A stretch of DNA of 64,000 bases, from NCBI RefSeq assembly GCF_002104765.1, contig NZ_NCXM01000010.1:124001-188000 (forward strand), written 5' to 3'. The notes under the pieces are model-generated. The model was not told the origin of the DNA. It searched no databases and saw only the letters and a list, made by a program, of their open reading frames with translations. This DNA is from Mycolicibacterium vulneris. GTDB taxonomy: Bacteria > Actinomycetota > Actinomycetes > Mycobacteriales > Mycobacteriaceae. Position numbers and translations under genes: made by a program. This document shows, in pieces, positions 26,172 through 36,117 of the stretch (the stretch's first letter is position 1; each line of letters opens with the position of its first letter).

Positions 26172-27688
26172 CCATGGATGTTGAGATTGTCGGCAAATTC
26201 CTGTCCACCTTGCCCGAAGATGACGACCACCCCTACCGCACCGGACCGTGGCGTCCCCAGACCACCGAGTGGGACGCCGACGACCTGATCGCCGTCGAGG
26301 GTGGGATTCCCCGCGACCTGGACGGCGTCTACCTGCGCAACACCGAGAACCCGCTGCACCCGGCGTTGAAGACCTATCACCCGTTCGACGGCGACGGCAT
26401 GGTGCACGTGGTCGGCTTCCGCGACGGAAAGGCCTTCTACCGCAACCGGTTTATCCGCACCGCCGGCTTCCTTGCCGAGAACGAGGCGGGCGAGCCGCTG
26501 TGGCCGGGTCTGGCCGAGCCCGTGCAGCTGGCTCGGCGCGAGCAGGGCTGGGGCGCACGCACGAAGATGAAGGACGCGTCGAGCACGGACGTCATCGTCC
26601 ACCGCGGTGTCGCACTGACCAGCTTCTATCAGTGCGGCGACCTGTACCGGATCGACCCGTACTCGGCCGGCACGCTGGGCAAGGAATCCTGGAACGGCGG
26701 ATTCCCGGCCGAATGGGGCGTGTCCGCACATCCCAAGGTAGACAACAGAACCGGTGAACTGTTGTTCTTCAACTACAGCAAGCAAGAGCCGTACATGCAC
26801 TATGGCGTGGTCGACGAGCGCAGCGAGCTCGCGCACTACGTCGACATCCCGCTGCCCGGGCCGCGTCTCCCCCACGACATGGCATTCACCGAAAACTACG
26901 CCATCCTCAACGATTTCCCGCTGTTCTGGGATCCCCAACTGCTCGAACACGACGTGCACCTGCCACGCTTCTATCCCGACCTCCCGTCGCGCTTCGCGGT
27001 GATCCCCCGCCGCGGCGGCACCGCGGACATTCGCTGGTTCGAGGCCGAACCCACGTTCGTGCTGCACTTCACCAACGCCTACGAGGATGGCGACGAGATC
27101 GTGCTCGACGGGTTCTTCGAAGGCGATCCGTCCCCGCTCGATACCGGTGGAACGAAGTGGGAGAAGCTGTTTCGTTTCCTGGCCCTGGATCGCCTGCAGG
27201 CCCGGCTGCACCGCTGGCGCTTCAACCTGGTCACCGGCGCGGTGCGAGAAGAGCGGCTCTCGGAGTCCATCACCGAGTTCGGCACCATCAACCCCGAGCA
27301 CGCCGGCGGCGCCTACCGCTATACCTATGCCGCCACCGGCAAGCCCGGCTGGTTTCTGTTCGACGGCCTGGTCAAACACGACCTGCGCACCGGGAGCGAG
27401 GAGGGGTTCTCGTTCGGTGACGGCGTCTACGGCAGCGAGACCGCGATGGCTCCACGCGTGGGTGCCACCGGTGAGGACGACGGCTACCTGGTCACCCTCA
27501 CCACCGATATGAACGCCGACGCCTCCTACTGCCTGGTGTTCGAAGCCGCCCGGATCGGCGACGGTCCGGTGTGCAAACTTCAACTGCCCGAACGTATTTC
27601 CAGCGGAACCCACTCGACGTGGGCACCCGGCGCCCAACTGCGGCGCTGGGACACCGCCGACTCGGCCGCCGCCGCGGTCGGGCTGTGA
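26168..27688 (+). CDS. Carotenoid cleavage dioxygenase-like protein (Rv0913c-like)
   Basis: 506 residues, seven-bladed propeller family (RPE65/CCO). N-terminal 'IPRDLDGVYLRNTENPLHP' and 'HPFDGDGMVHVVGFRDG' are typical. Four iron-binding His are expected; candidates are in 'GVSAHPKVDN', 'RLPHDMAFTENY', 'VLHFTNAYED' and 'GTHSTWAPG'. It should split a conjugated double bond of an apocarotenoid or stilbene-like compound with oxygen. The start overlaps the thiolase stop by 4 bases (GTGA); ATG 26174 is an alternative. Confidence 0.92.
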   Translation: MTMDVEIVGKFLSTLPEDDDHPYRTGPWRPQTTEWDADDLIAVEGGIPRDLDGVYLRNTENPLHPALKTYHPFDGDGMVHVVGFRDGKAFYRNRFIRTAGFLAENEAGEPLWPGLAEPVQLARREQGWGARTKMKDASSTDVIVHRGVALTSFYQCGDLYRIDPYSAGTLGKESWNGGFPAEWGVSAHPKVDNRTGELLFFNYSKQEPYMHYGVVDERSELAHYVDIPLPGPRLPHDMAFTENYAILNDFPLFWDPQLLEHDVHLPRFYPDLPSRFAVIPRRGGTADIRWFEAEPTFVLHFTNAYEDGDEIVLDGFFEGDPSPLDTGGTKWEKLFRFLALDRLQARLHRWRFNLVTGAVREERLSESITEFGTINPEHAGGAYRYTYAATGKPGWFLFDGLVKHDLRTGSEEGFSFGDGVYGSETAMAPRVGATGEDDGYLVTLTTDMNADASYCLVFEAARIGDGPVCKLQLPERISSGTHSTWAPGAQLRRWDTADSAAAAVGL

Positions 27689-28170
27689 TGAGCGCCGGGA
27701 AGCACCACCACACGACGCACTGGCCGCTGCAGCTGGCACCCATCGGTGCCATCCGTTTCGCGCGCCGCTCCGCGCATTTCGCTGAAACAGTGCAGTTTTA
27801 TCGCGATCTCGTGGGGCTGCCACTCTACGAGACGTTCGGGGACAGCTACGGAAGCAACGGCGCGATCTTCGGGTTGCCCAGCTGGAACCTCACCATGGAA
27901 ATCGTGGAGGCCGTCGACCCCGTCGCGGTGGGCCAGCACGAACAGCTGTGTCTGTACTTTCCCGACCAACAGGCACAACAAGCGGCCCTCGCGCGGCTGC
28001 GGGCGGCGGGCGTCGAGTCCGTCGAACAGCACCCCTACTGGGAGGCCACCGGCGCGGTCACCTTCCGCGACCCGGATGGACGTGAAATAGTGTTCGCGCC
28101 CTTCGTATTCGGTGTCAACGAACCCGACAACAGCGCCGCATCGGGAACGCACGAATTCCCGTCGTCCTAA
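27688..28170 (+). CDS. VOC-family protein
   Basis: 160 residues, one glyoxalase-fold domain. 'IRFARRSAHFAETVQFYRDL' opens the first beta-alpha-beta unit; 'EQLCLYFPDQQAQQAALARL' opens the second; 'VTFRDPDGREIVFAPFVFG' closes the fold with a candidate metal Glu. The ATG shares one base with the preceding TGA. It may act on the product of the carotenoid oxygenase. I do not recall a counterpart at this spot in M. tuberculosis. Confidence 0.85.
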   Translation: MSAGKHHHTTHWPLQLAPIGAIRFARRSAHFAETVQFYRDLVGLPLYETFGDSYGSNGAIFGLPSWNLTMEIVEAVDPVAVGQHEQLCLYFPDQQAQQAALARLRAAGVESVEQHPYWEATGAVTFRDPDGREIVFAPFVFGVNEPDNSAASGTHEFPSS

Positions 28171-28174
28171 CCGT

Positions 28175-28609
28175 TCAGCGGCCGGACCGCCCGGAAGCCA
28201 CCGCGGCGATGACGGCCACCAGCGAGCACGCCACCGCGCAGACCGCGGCGCCGGCGCCGACGTACAGCCCGTATTCGGCCGACACCGGAGGGTTGACGTT
28301 GAGCTTGTAGTACCACACCGTCAGCGCCACGATCAGCAGCGAAATCAGCAGCGCGGCAACCGAAGCGAGCTTCACCGACAGCCCACGGCCCATCATCGCG
28401 CCGACCACCAGCAGCGTCGAGGCCAACAGCACGATGAGCTGGCCCGCACCGAACCCCCGGGGCAATTCCAGGTTGCCGTGAGCGCCGCCGATGGCGTTGG
28501 CCCAGCCCCCGCCGTTGACGGTCGTCCGCAGCCACGGCAGCCATGCGCTGGCCGACAGCACGACGGCGAAAAACGCCACCAGCCAACCGGGGCGCAGTCG
28601 GCGAGTCAT
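28175..28609 (-). CDS. Four-span membrane protein (Rv0912-like)
   Basis: 144 residues with hydrophobic segments near 8-25, 55-72, 78-102 and 115-138. An extracytoplasmic loop lies between spans 1 and 2 ('LPWLRTTVNGGGWANAIGGA'). I chose ATG 28609: TAACCT lies 7 bases before it, a leaderless arrangement. The gene converges with the VOC gene, 4 bases apart. No function is known for the family. Confidence 0.8.
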   Translation of the reverse strand: MTRRLRPGWLVAFFAVVLSASAWLPWLRTTVNGGGWANAIGGAHGNLELPRGFGAGQLIVLLASTLLVVGAMMGRGLSVKLASVAALLISLLIVALTVWYYKLNVNPPVSAEYGLYVGAGAAVCAVACSLVAVIAAVASGRSGR

Positions 28610-28655
28610 GGTAGCGAGGTTATCGTGCCCCGCCACCGGCCCGTCGGCGGACGCG

Positions 28656-29426
28656 CTAGGTCTGCAGCGAGGACAGGTTGAAGACCGCACCCAGGGGATC
28701 GCTCGCGGCGGCCAGCCGCCCGTACGGGGTGTCCTCGGCGCCGCGCACCACCATGCCGCCGTTGTCGGCGATCACCCGCAGCGTCTTGTCCACGTCCTCG
28801 GCGCCGAAGAAGATCACCCAGTTCGACGGGATGTCCTGCGGCAGGAGTGCGGCGCCGTCCATCACGCCGAGCAATTGCTCGTCACCGAATCGTGCCGTGC
28901 TGTAGCGGAATTCGTCGGTGTCGGACTCAGTCTCGGTCTGCCATCCCAGGACGTCGCGGTAGAAGTCGAGGGCCGCGCCGTAGCCGCGTGTGGTCAGCTG
29001 GTGCCACACCGGGGCACCCGCGGCCCCGATGAGCTCGAAGCCACGATGTTCCAGCGGCTGCCACAGCCCGAAGACCGCGCCGGCGGGGTCGGTCGCGACG
29101 GCCATGTGGCCCTTGGCGGGCACCCGCATCGCCATGCACACCGCACCACCGGCGCCGGTTACCGCGGCGACGGTGGTGTCGATGTCGGCGGTGTGGAAGT
29201 AGGTGGCCCAGTGGTCGGGCGACCCGGCTTCGGGCCGGTTGGCCATCATGCCGGCCACCGGGTGGCCGTCCTTGGCGGCGTTCACGTAGCCGCCGTACTC
29301 GGATCCGGCGGACTCGAAGGTCCAGCCGAAGACCGTGCCGTAGAACTGCTGCGCGCGGGCGACGTCGGACGTCGTCAGATCGATCCAGCATGGGGCGCCC
29401 AGCGGGGCGATGTCACGGATGGGCAC
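28656..29426 (-). CDS. Tandem-VOC protein (Rv0911-like)
   Basis: 256 residues, two glyoxalase-type modules of about 125 residues each. Module 1 starts 'GAPCWIDLTTSDVARAQQFY'; module 2 starts 'GAPVWHQLTTRGYGAALDFY'. Each has the paired 'FYGTVFGWTFE / FYRDVLGWQTE' element seen in antibiotic-resistance-like and lyase members. The GTG at 29426 has AGGAGG 5 bases upstream; longer frames are ignored. Enzymatic role unknown. Confidence 0.88.
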   Translation of the reverse strand: MPIRDIAPLGAPCWIDLTTSDVARAQQFYGTVFGWTFESAGSEYGGYVNAAKDGHPVAGMMANRPEAGSPDHWATYFHTADIDTTVAAVTGAGGAVCMAMRVPAKGHMAVATDPAGAVFGLWQPLEHRGFELIGAAGAPVWHQLTTRGYGAALDFYRDVLGWQTETESDTDEFRYSTARFGDEQLLGVMDGAALLPQDIPSNWVIFFGAEDVDKTLRVIADNGGMVVRGAEDTPYGRLAAASDPLGAVFNLSSLQT

Positions 29427-29514
29427 GGTGACCTCCTGGTGGTGTTCTGGCCCCGAGGGAAAGGGCTTCACACTATCGACTGCCGCCCAGCCCAAAACTC
29501 ATCGGCGCCGGCGA

Positions 29515-29988
29515 TCAGCGATGAGACCCACTATCTCCGTTCGTGCTCGGGTCGGCGCGGGTGAACACCGTGACGAAGTTCTCCAGCGATTGGTCGATGT
29601 CGCCGCGCAGGGCGGCGGCGACGATCATGCCGATGGGGCCGAACAGCGCCGGGCCGCCCAGGTGCACGTCGAAGCTGACGATGGAGCCGTCATCCTTGGG
29701 CTGGATCTTGGCCATCAGCTTGACCTTGACCCCGCCGACGCCGTCGCCGTTGAGCGTCATTCCCTCGGGAGGCTTGTAGCGCACCACCGTCCATTTGATC
29801 CGGCTGTACATGCCCTTGACCTCGACGATCGACTCGACGATCGTGCCCTTTTCGATCTCGTCGGGCAGGGTGCTGCGCCACACCCGGTGGATGGTCAGCC
29901 AGTCCTTGTATCGGGACAGGTCGGAGGCGTGCTGCCAGGCCACCTCGGGTGGCAGCGGGACATCGATGGATCCGGAAAGCTTCGCCAT
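29515..29988 (-). CDS. SRPBCC protein, Rv0910-like (annotated toxin of the Rv0909-Rv0910 pair)
   Basis: 157 residues with a START/polyketide-cyclase-like helix-grip fold: 'SGSIDVPLPPEVAWQHASDL', 'IVESIVEVKGMYSRIKWTVV', and a long C-terminal helix 'IGMIVAAALRGDIDQSLENF'. The M. tuberculosis counterpart has been listed as a toxin, but the fold is a lipid or small-molecule binder. It starts 2 bases after the stop of the small gene before it. About 13 residues at the C-terminus look non-conserved. Confidence 0.88.
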   Translation of the reverse strand: MAKLSGSIDVPLPPEVAWQHASDLSRYKDWLTIHRVWRSTLPDEIEKGTIVESIVEVKGMYSRIKWTVVRYKPPEGMTLNGDGVGGVKVKLMAKIQPKDDGSIVSFDVHLGGPALFGPIGMIVAAALRGDIDQSLENFVTVFTRADPSTNGDSGSHR

Positions 29989-29990
29989 TG

Positions 29991-30176
29991 CTACTGCTGG
30001 TCGCCGGTGTCCGCGGCGCCGGTGGCCTTCCTGGCCTGCTCCTGCACCTGGTGGATGGTGTCGGTGTACTTGCCCTGCGTCTTGTCGTCGACGAACTCGC
30101 CGGCCTTGTCTATCGCCATTTCGACCTTGTCGGCGTTCTGCGACAACAGGTCTTTCGCCTTGTCCAGGAATCCCAT
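29991..30176 (-). CDS. Small Lys/Asp-rich protein, Rv0909-like (annotated antitoxin)
   Basis: 61 residues, almost all predicted amphipathic helix: '[20 protein letters not shown]' and '[20 protein letters not shown]'. This is the CsbD/antitoxin-like pattern (Rv0909). ATG 30176 has GGGAGGG 6 bases upstream. It precedes the SRPBCC gene by 2 bases, forming the two-gene unit often described as a toxin-antitoxin pair. Confidence 0.87.
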   Translation of the reverse strand: MGFLDKAKDLLSQNADKVEMAIDKAGEFVDDKTQGKYTDTIHQVQEQARKATGAADTGDQQ

Positions 30177-30242
30177 GCGCCCTCCCTTTTCCCGGCATCG
30201 TACTTGGCCGGCGAGGGCGGACTGCGGGTGAGTTCGGCGCGC

Positions 30243-32624
30243 TCAGCGCCACAACCGCGGTTGCACGCCGAGCACTCTGGCGCGGATCCACCACGCGGCC
30301 TCGAGGACGGCCGCACCCAGCACCCCGATGCCCAGCGCGGTCGACGTCACCGCGACATTGGACGGGTCGAGCAGGAACTCCTTGCGCGCCAGCGGCAGGC
30401 TGAAAATCACGACATAGGCCAGGCCCGAAGCGATTACCAGCGCCACCCGCCACCACTCGTAGGGGCGGGCCACCACGGCCAGCACCCACAGCGCGGTCAT
30501 CAGCAACGTGATCAGGGCCGCGGCGGACGCCTGATCCTGCTGGGCGAAGGTGGCGTGGCGACCGTGGTAGGCCAGCAGGTAGGAGGCGAACGTCGCGGTG
30601 CCGACGATCAGCCCGGAGGGCAGCGCCGAGGTGAGGACCCGGCGCACGAAGCCCGAGTGGGCACGTTCGTTGTTGGGTGCCAGCGACAGGATGAACGACG
30701 GTATTCCGATGGTGAACCAGGCCGCGATGGTGACGTGGATGGGCTGGAACGGGTACAGCAGCGGATCGGCCTTCAGCGGTTTGGAGAGCAGGCATTCGAT
30801 GCCCACCAGCAACGCCAACAGCACCGAGTACACCGTCTTGGTCAGGAACAGGTTGGCGACGCGTTCGATGTTGCCGATCACCCGGCGCCCCTCCCCGACG
30901 ACATAGGGCAGCGTGGCGAACCTGTTGTCCAGCAGGACGATCTGCGCGACCGCGCGCGCCGCCGGGCTGCCGGCGCCCATCGCGACACCGATGTCGGCGT
31001 CCTTGAGGGCCAGCACATCGTTGACGCCGTCGCCGGTCATCGCGACGGTGTGCCCGTGCGATTGCAGGGCGTGGACCATGGCGCGTTTCTGGTCCGGCCG
31101 CACCCGCCCGAAGGTGGTGTGGGTGTCCAGCGCGTCGGCCAATTGCGCGGGCTCGGAGGGTAATTGGCGCGCGTCCATCGTGTCCCCGCGCAGCCCGAGC
31201 TTGCCCGCGACGGCACCGACCGAGACCGCGTTGTCACCGGACAGCACCTTGACCGAAACGCCTTGTTCGGCAAAGTATTCCAGCGTCTCGCGCGCGTCCG
31301 GACGCACCTTCTGTTCGAGGACCACCAGCGCGACGGGGGTGACGCGGCCCGGCGCGTCGGGGTGGTCGACGGCGACGTCCCCGGCGCCGACCAGTAGCAC
31401 CCGCAACCCCTGCGCCCCGATCCGTTCGGCCTGTTCGGCCGCCGCCGACCCCGGCTCGAGCAACACGTCCGGCGCCCCCATCACCCAGTTGCCGTGGCCG
31501 TCGAAGGAGACGCCGCTCCATTTGTTGGCCGACTTGAAAGGCGCTGTCGCCGTGGCGGTCCAGCCGGGCGGTTCGTGGTAGGTCTCGGCGATGGCCCGCA
31601 TGCTCGCGTTGGGTCGCGGGTCGGCGGCGGCCAACGAGGCCAGCACGTCGGCGATCTCCTCCGCCGGCGGGTCGAGTTCGTCCACGGTCGCTACCCGCAT
31701 GCCGCTTTCGGTCAGGGTGCCCGTCTTGTCCGCGCAGACCACGTCGATGCGCGCGAGCCCCTCGATGGCGGGCAGCTCCTGCACCAGGCACCGGCGCTGA
31801 CCGAGCCGGACCACGCCGACCGCGAAGGCGACCGATGTCAGCAGCACCAGCCCTTCGGGGACCATCGGCACCAGTGCCCCGACCGTCCGCAGCACGGCCT
31901 GCCGCCAGTCGGCGCGCGTGGTGAACAGCTGGGTGTAGATGGTGAGCAGGCCAGCGGGCACCAACAGGTAGGTGATGAACTGCAGGATGCGGTTAATACC
32001 GTTGCGCAGTTCGGATTTCACCAGGGTGAACTTGCTGGCCTCCTCGGCGAGCTTGGTGGCGTAGGCGTCCGGCCCGACCTTGGTGGCGCAGTAGGCGCCG
32101 CTGCCCGCGACCACGAAACTGCCCGACATCACCGCGTCGCCGAGGGTCTTGGCGATCGGGTCGGCCTCACCGGTCAGCAGCGACTCGTCGACTTCCAGGT
32201 TCGCCTCTTCGAGGATCTCGCCGTCAACGACGACCTGATCGCCGGGGCCCAGCTCGATGATGTCGTCGAGCACCACCTCGCCGGGCGGCACCGCCCGGGT
32301 TCCGGATTGCCTGCGCACCAACGGTTTCGCTTGCCCCACGATGGCGAGCTTGTCCAGCGTCTGCTTGGCCCGGATCTCCTGGACCATGCCGACGACACTG
32401 TTGGCGATGATCAACAGCCCGAACATCCCGTTGATCACCGAACCCGTCGCGAGCACGATCAGCAGCAGCACCCCCAGGATCGCGTTGATCCGGGTGAAGA
32501 CGTTGGCCCGGACGATAGCGGTGATGCTGCGCGTGGCGCGATCCCGTACCGCGTTGCTCTTGCCGTCGGCCACGCGCTGAGCGACGTCGGCGTCGGTCAG
32601 GCCGGCGGCGGGAGCGAGCGTCAT
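30243..32624 (-). CDS. ctpE: Cation-transporting P-type ATPase CtpE
   Basis: 793 residues, close to the M. tuberculosis protein. The actuator has '[12 protein letters not shown]' (about 147-157); TM4 has '[14 protein letters not shown]'; the phosphorylated Asp is D299 in '[13 protein letters not shown]'; the hinge is '[20 protein letters not shown]'. There are ten likely membrane helices. CtpE has been linked to calcium uptake and envelope integrity in mycobacteria. Its start overlaps the stop of the beta-lactamase-like lipoprotein gene by 4 bases, so the two are coupled. Confidence 0.95.
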   Translation of the reverse strand: MTLAPAAGLTDADVAQRVADGKSNAVRDRATRSITAIVRANVFTRINAILGVLLLIVLATGSVINGMFGLLIIANSVVGMVQEIRAKQTLDKLAIVGQAKPLVRRQSGTRAVPPGEVVLDDIIELGPGDQVVVDGEILEEANLEVDESLLTGEADPIAKTLGDAVMSGSFVVAGSGAYCATKVGPDAYATKLAEEASKFTLVKSELRNGINRILQFITYLLVPAGLLTIYTQLFTTRADWRQAVLRTVGALVPMVPEGLVLLTSVAFAVGVVRLGQRRCLVQELPAIEGLARIDVVCADKTGTLTESGMRVATVDELDPPAEEIADVLASLAAADPRPNASMRAIAETYHEPPGWTATATAPFKSANKWSGVSFDGHGNWVMGAPDVLLEPGSAAAEQAERIGAQGLRVLLVGAGDVAVDHPDAPGRVTPVALVVLEQKVRPDARETLEYFAEQGVSVKVLSGDNAVSVGAVAGKLGLRGDTMDARQLPSEPAQLADALDTHTTFGRVRPDQKRAMVHALQSHGHTVAMTGDGVNDVLALKDADIGVAMGAGSPAARAVAQIVLLDNRFATLPYVVGEGRRVIGNIERVANLFLTKTVYSVLLALLVGIECLLSKPLKADPLLYPFQPIHVTIAAWFTIGIPSFILSLAPNNERAHSGFVRRVLTSALPSGLIVGTATFASYLLAYHGRHATFAQQDQASAAALITLLMTALWVLAVVARPYEWWRVALVIASGLAYVVIFSLPLARKEFLLDPSNVAVTSTALGIGVLGAAVLEAAWWIRARVLGVQPRLWR

Positions 32625-34204
32625 CGGGTGAAGGTTCCCAGCTTGTTCGAGTCGTAATACTCCAGGTTCAGCGTATTGCCCGCGAAGACGGCCTTGGAAA
32701 TCGTTCCGGGTGGCGCGTTTTCGTCGGCCAGCGTGAAGGTGAAGGTGTCGCCGTCCCAGTGCGTGAGGGTGGCCGTCCGGTTTTTCGGCCCCATCGCGAG
32801 TTGCAACGCGCCGTCGTGTTCGGTCACCACGGCCGGTCCCCAGTAGTCGCCGGCGTAGCTGCCGGCGTAGTCGCCGAGCGGTCGGGCCGGGGCGGGGTTG
32901 GCCGGAGGCTGCTTGCCGATCAGCGAGCCCACCGGGTTGTTCAGCCAGCCGATCGCCTTCTTGTACAAGGGACCCCAGTCCTCGCGGATCTGACCGTACT
33001 GGACGAGATCCATGAATTCGGCGGTCAGCGTTTCCGGGATGCCGTAGGGCGCTGCATTGGTCAGCGCGATGATGCCCAAATCCTCTGACGGCAGCACCAC
33101 GAAATTGGTCGCCGCACCCAAATCGAAAGCGCCGGAATGGCTGTACTCGGTGCGCCCCGAGGAATCCACCGAGGAGTTGAAGCCGTATCCGTAAAATCCG
33201 GTGCGCGCCAGCGGTGTTTTGGCGGGCGACGACACCGTCTGCGGGCTGGTGGCGGGCAGCAAGGCTTCCGGCGACGTGATCCGCCGGCCGTTGTAGGTTC
33301 CGTTACCCAGCAACATCAACAGCCAGCGCGCCATGTCGTTCACCGATGAACTCACGCCGCCCGCCGGCGACTGGGGATCGGGGTCACGCTGAAAACGGGC
33401 CTGCCACTTGTCGTCGATCTTCATGTGGTTGACCGCGTGGTTGGGCCGGACGATGAAGTCGGCGAACCGCGAACTGGTCGACGTCATTCCCAGCGGGCGG
33501 TAGAGCACCTCGTCGGACAGGTCCTCCCATGGCTTGCCCGCGGCCGCCGCCACCGCCTCGGCGCCTGCGGTAATCCCATAGTTGGTGTAGGCGTAGCTGA
33601 TTCGGAACGGATCCAACGGCAGGTACTTGAGCCGTTCGAGCGTTTGCCGGCGGTCGTAACCCAGGTCTTCCAGCTTGTCACCGGCGTGGTCCGGCAGCCC
33701 GGAGCGATGCGAATACAGGTCGCCGACGGTCACATGGCTAGTGACGTAAGGATCGCTCAGCGTGAACCACGGGAGCTTGGACGCGACGGGCGTGTCCCAG
33801 CCGATGACGCTGTCGCCGACCTCGTGCGCGATTACCGTCGCGCCAACGGATTTGGACACCGAGGCCAACTGGAAGACGGTGTCGGCGTCCACCCTGTTGT
33901 CCTGACCCTGCCCCTTGCTCACGTCCTTGATGCCGAAGCCTTTGGCGTACAACACCTTCCCGCCGTGCACAATGGCCACCGCCATCCCCGGGATGCCGCT
34001 GCTTTTCATCAGGTCGTTGACCAGACCGTCGACCTTGGCGACGGCCTCATCGATGCGGCCGGCGGGTATCGACACGCCGGAGACCTGGTTGGGCGGAACG
34101 TCAGACAGCGTGGACGGCGGACCGGCTGTCGGCTGCGCGGAGCCGCAGCCCGCCAACCCGAGCAGTGTCGCGGCGAATGCGGCCGCGGTCGCACGTGTGG
34201 TCAT
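32621..34204 (-). CDS. Beta-lactamase/DD-peptidase-family lipoprotein (Rv0907-like)
   Basis: 527 residues. The lipobox is 'LLGLAGC' with Cys20, so the mature protein should be lipidated and face outward. The serine nucleophile motif SxxK is 'ASVSKSVG', the tyrosine motif is 'YTNYG', and the C-terminal half carries '[11 protein letters not shown]' (HxG type). This is the class C/esterase (EstB-like) group, whose members act on esters or D-amino peptides more than on beta-lactams. Residues 410-527 form an extra beta-barrel domain. Coupled with ctpE. Confidence 0.92.
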   Translation of the reverse strand: MTTRATAAAFAATLLGLAGCGSAQPTAGPPSTLSDVPPNQVSGVSIPAGRIDEAVAKVDGLVNDLMKSSGIPGMAVAIVHGGKVLYAKGFGIKDVSKGQGQDNRVDADTVFQLASVSKSVGATVIAHEVGDSVIGWDTPVASKLPWFTLSDPYVTSHVTVGDLYSHRSGLPDHAGDKLEDLGYDRRQTLERLKYLPLDPFRISYAYTNYGITAGAEAVAAAAGKPWEDLSDEVLYRPLGMTSTSSRFADFIVRPNHAVNHMKIDDKWQARFQRDPDPQSPAGGVSSSVNDMARWLLMLLGNGTYNGRRITSPEALLPATSPQTVSSPAKTPLARTGFYGYGFNSSVDSSGRTEYSHSGAFDLGAATNFVVLPSEDLGIIALTNAAPYGIPETLTAEFMDLVQYGQIREDWGPLYKKAIGWLNNPVGSLIGKQPPANPAPARPLGDYAGSYAGDYWGPAVVTEHDGALQLAMGPKNRTATLTHWDGDTFTFTLADENAPPGTISKAVFAGNTLNLEYYDSNKLGTFTR

Positions 34205-34243
34205 GCGCGAACCCTAACGCGGTGCCATCCGCGCCGCGTCAAT

Positions 34244-35353
34244 CTACAGCCGCCACCAGGGGTCGGATTTCTCCAGCACCGCGGGATCGATGCGTTGACC
34301 GGGCAGCGGCACCGCCACGTCCACCCGCTCGGGCGCGGCGGCGGCCAGCAGGCGCTCAACCGGTTCCGCCCACGGGTGCGGGGCCAACCGGAAAGTGCCC
34401 CAATGGATCGGGATCAGCAGCCCGCCGTCGGTGACGTCCAGGTGCGCCCGCACCGCCTCCTCGGGGTTCATGTGCACGTCGGGCCACGCCGTGTTGTAGG
34501 CCCCGATGGGCAGCAGGGTCAGGTCGAACGGCCCGTAATCGGCGCCGATCTGCGCGAAGCTCTTGGTGTAGCCGGTGTCGCCGCCGAAATACGCGCGATG
34601 CGTCGGGCCGACGAACGCCCACGACGCCCACAGCGTCGTATTGCGGTCCAGGAAGCGTCCCGAGAAGTGCCGCGCCGGTACGCACACCACCGTCAACTCG
34701 TCGACCTTGGCGCTCTGATGCCAGTCGAGCTCGACGATGCGGTGCTCGGGGACGCCCCACATGCGCAGGTGGGCCCCGATGCCGAGCGGCACAAAGAACG
34801 GGGCCCGCTGGGTGCGGGCCAGCGCCCTCACCGTGTCGATGTCGAGGTGGTCGTAATGGTCATGGCTGATCACCACCGCATCGACCGCGGGCAGCGCCTC
34901 GAGTTGGATCGGCGGCGGGTGCAGCCGCTGCGGGCCGACGACGTCCGACGGCGAGCACCGGTCGCTCCACACCGGATCGGTGAGCACTCGATAGCCGTCG
35001 ATCTCCAGCAGCGCCGTGGAATGGCCGAACCAGCTGACGGCCAGGCGGCTCGGGTCGGTCTCGAGGATGCCCGGCGACGCCAGCGGGATCGGCCCCTTCG
35101 GCCGGCTGCCGCCCCGGTTCCCGATCAGCTCCCACGCTACGAGCCGCAGTTGCTCGCGGTCCATCTTGGTATCGGAGGCCGGCTCGAGGTTGACGAAGAC
35201 GCCGTCGCGGTAGTGCGGCGACCCGGCCGTCACCGCCGCGATCGAGGCGGGGTGCGCGCCGAGCGCGTCGGGCGCGCCGTGCAGCGCCCGCACCAGCCAG
35301 CCGCCGGCCGCCAGCGACGCCGTGCCGGCGACCAGCCGTAGCGTCCCCCGCAT
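34244..35353 (-). CDS. Metallo-beta-lactamase-fold, NAPE-PLD-like hydrolase (Rv0906-like)
   Basis: 369 residues. The two-metal motif HxHxDH is 'ISHDHYDHLDID'. Further ligands are in 'VCVPARHFSGR', 'YFGGDTGYT' and 'IPIHWGTF'. Together with 'VSWFGHSTALLEIDG' this is the UlaG/NAPE-phospholipase-D-like group, which hydrolyses phosphodiesters of lipids. An N-terminal hydrophobic stretch (residues 5-22) may be a signal anchor. It ends 39 bases before the Rv0907-like start and begins 5 bases after the echA6 stop: a leftward run echA6 to the SRPBCC gene. Confidence 0.92.
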   Translation of the reverse strand: MRGTLRLVAGTASLAAGGWLVRALHGAPDALGAHPASIAAVTAGSPHYRDGVFVNLEPASDTKMDREQLRLVAWELIGNRGGSRPKGPIPLASPGILETDPSRLAVSWFGHSTALLEIDGYRVLTDPVWSDRCSPSDVVGPQRLHPPPIQLEALPAVDAVVISHDHYDHLDIDTVRALARTQRAPFFVPLGIGAHLRMWGVPEHRIVELDWHQSAKVDELTVVCVPARHFSGRFLDRNTTLWASWAFVGPTHRAYFGGDTGYTKSFAQIGADYGPFDLTLLPIGAYNTAWPDVHMNPEEAVRAHLDVTDGGLLIPIHWGTFRLAPHPWAEPVERLLAAAAPERVDVAVPLPGQRIDPAVLEKSDPWWRL

Positions 35354-35358
35354 GTTTG

Positions 35359-36090
35359 TCAGGCCCCCTGGAACTTCGGCGGTCGTTTCTCGATCCGGGC
35401 GACCTGGGCTTCGACGACGTCCTGGCTGCTCCAGGCCTTGTCGAAGAGTTCCTTGTGCACCGGCCCGGCCTCTTCGATGGCGCCGTCGTCGTTGAGCACG
35501 CGCTTGGCGTGCTGAATCGCCAGCGGCGCCAGGCCGGCGATCTCGGCGGCCCAGGCCTGCGCGTCGGCCAGTGTCCCGATGCGGTTGGCCATCCCGGTCT
35601 GCAGCGCCACGTCGGCGGTCAGCTTCTCCGCGGTGAGCAGCATCGCGCGGGCGCGGCCGTGGCCGACGAGCGAGGACAGCCGCCGGATGCTCCAGTTATC
35701 CAGGGCCAGGCCATATTTCGAGGTCGGGAACTGGAAGAACGCTTCGGGCGCGACGACCCTCAGATCGCATTGCATGGCCAGCTGCAGGCCGGCGCCGATG
35801 GCCGGCCCGTTGATCGCCCCGATCACCGGGATCAGCGTGGCGTCGAGCACCTTGTGCAGCTCGATGAGCCGGTCGGGGTAGTCGGCGGCGAAGGCGTCAC
35901 CGCTGAGGTCCGCGCCGGCGCAGAACACCGTGCCCTGACCCGTCAGCACGATCGCGCGGGTGGAGCCGTCGCCGGCCTTCAGCACGGCCTCGCGCAGCTC
36001 CTCGACCAGCTTGGAGTTCAAGGCGTTGCGGCGCTCGGGGCGCTGCAGCTCGATGGTCATGACGGCTTCAGCCTGGGTAACACCGATCAT
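35359..36090 (-). CDS. echA6: Enoyl-CoA hydratase-like protein EchA6
   Basis: 243 residues, exactly the length of M. tuberculosis EchA6. The crotonase fold shows '[20 protein letters not shown]', oxyanion loops '[12 protein letters not shown]' and '[20 protein letters not shown]'. EchA6 binds long acyl-CoAs and shuttles them to FAS-II for mycolic acid synthesis rather than hydrating them; the usual catalytic Glu pair is not evident after 'GPAIGAG'. ATG 36090 is leaderless: TAGGGT lies 7 bases before it. Divergent from accD3. Confidence 0.94.
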   Translation of the reverse strand: MIGVTQAEAVMTIELQRPERRNALNSKLVEELREAVLKAGDGSTRAIVLTGQGTVFCAGADLSGDAFAADYPDRLIELHKVLDATLIPVIGAINGPAIGAGLQLAMQCDLRVVAPEAFFQFPTSKYGLALDNWSIRRLSSLVGHGRARAMLLTAEKLTADVALQTGMANRIGTLADAQAWAAEIAGLAPLAIQHAKRVLNDDGAIEEAGPVHKELFDKAWSSQDVVEAQVARIEKRPPKFQGA

Positions 36091-36097
36091 GGCAGCC

Positions 36098-36111
36098 ACC
36101 CTATATAGCCT
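36098..36111. promoter_or_regulatory. Overlapping divergent leaderless promoters, echA6/accD3
   Basis: Only 27 bases separate the two start codons. The centre is the palindrome CTATATAG (36101-36108). Rightward it gives TAGCCT (36106-36111), 6 bases before the accD3 GTG; leftward it gives TAGGGT (36103-36098), 7 bases before the echA6 ATG. The two -10 elements share bases, so only one polymerase can fit at a time. Confidence 0.6.
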
Positions 36112-36117
36112 CGTCAC

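Noticed and set aside
26075..27823. Leftward open frame of 582 codons
   Set aside because: Antisense to the carotenoid oxygenase gene, which has full family motifs.
33425..35341. Rightward open frame of 638 codons
   Set aside because: Antisense to the Rv0907- and Rv0906-like genes; Arg/Gln-rich, as expected of GC-rich shadows.
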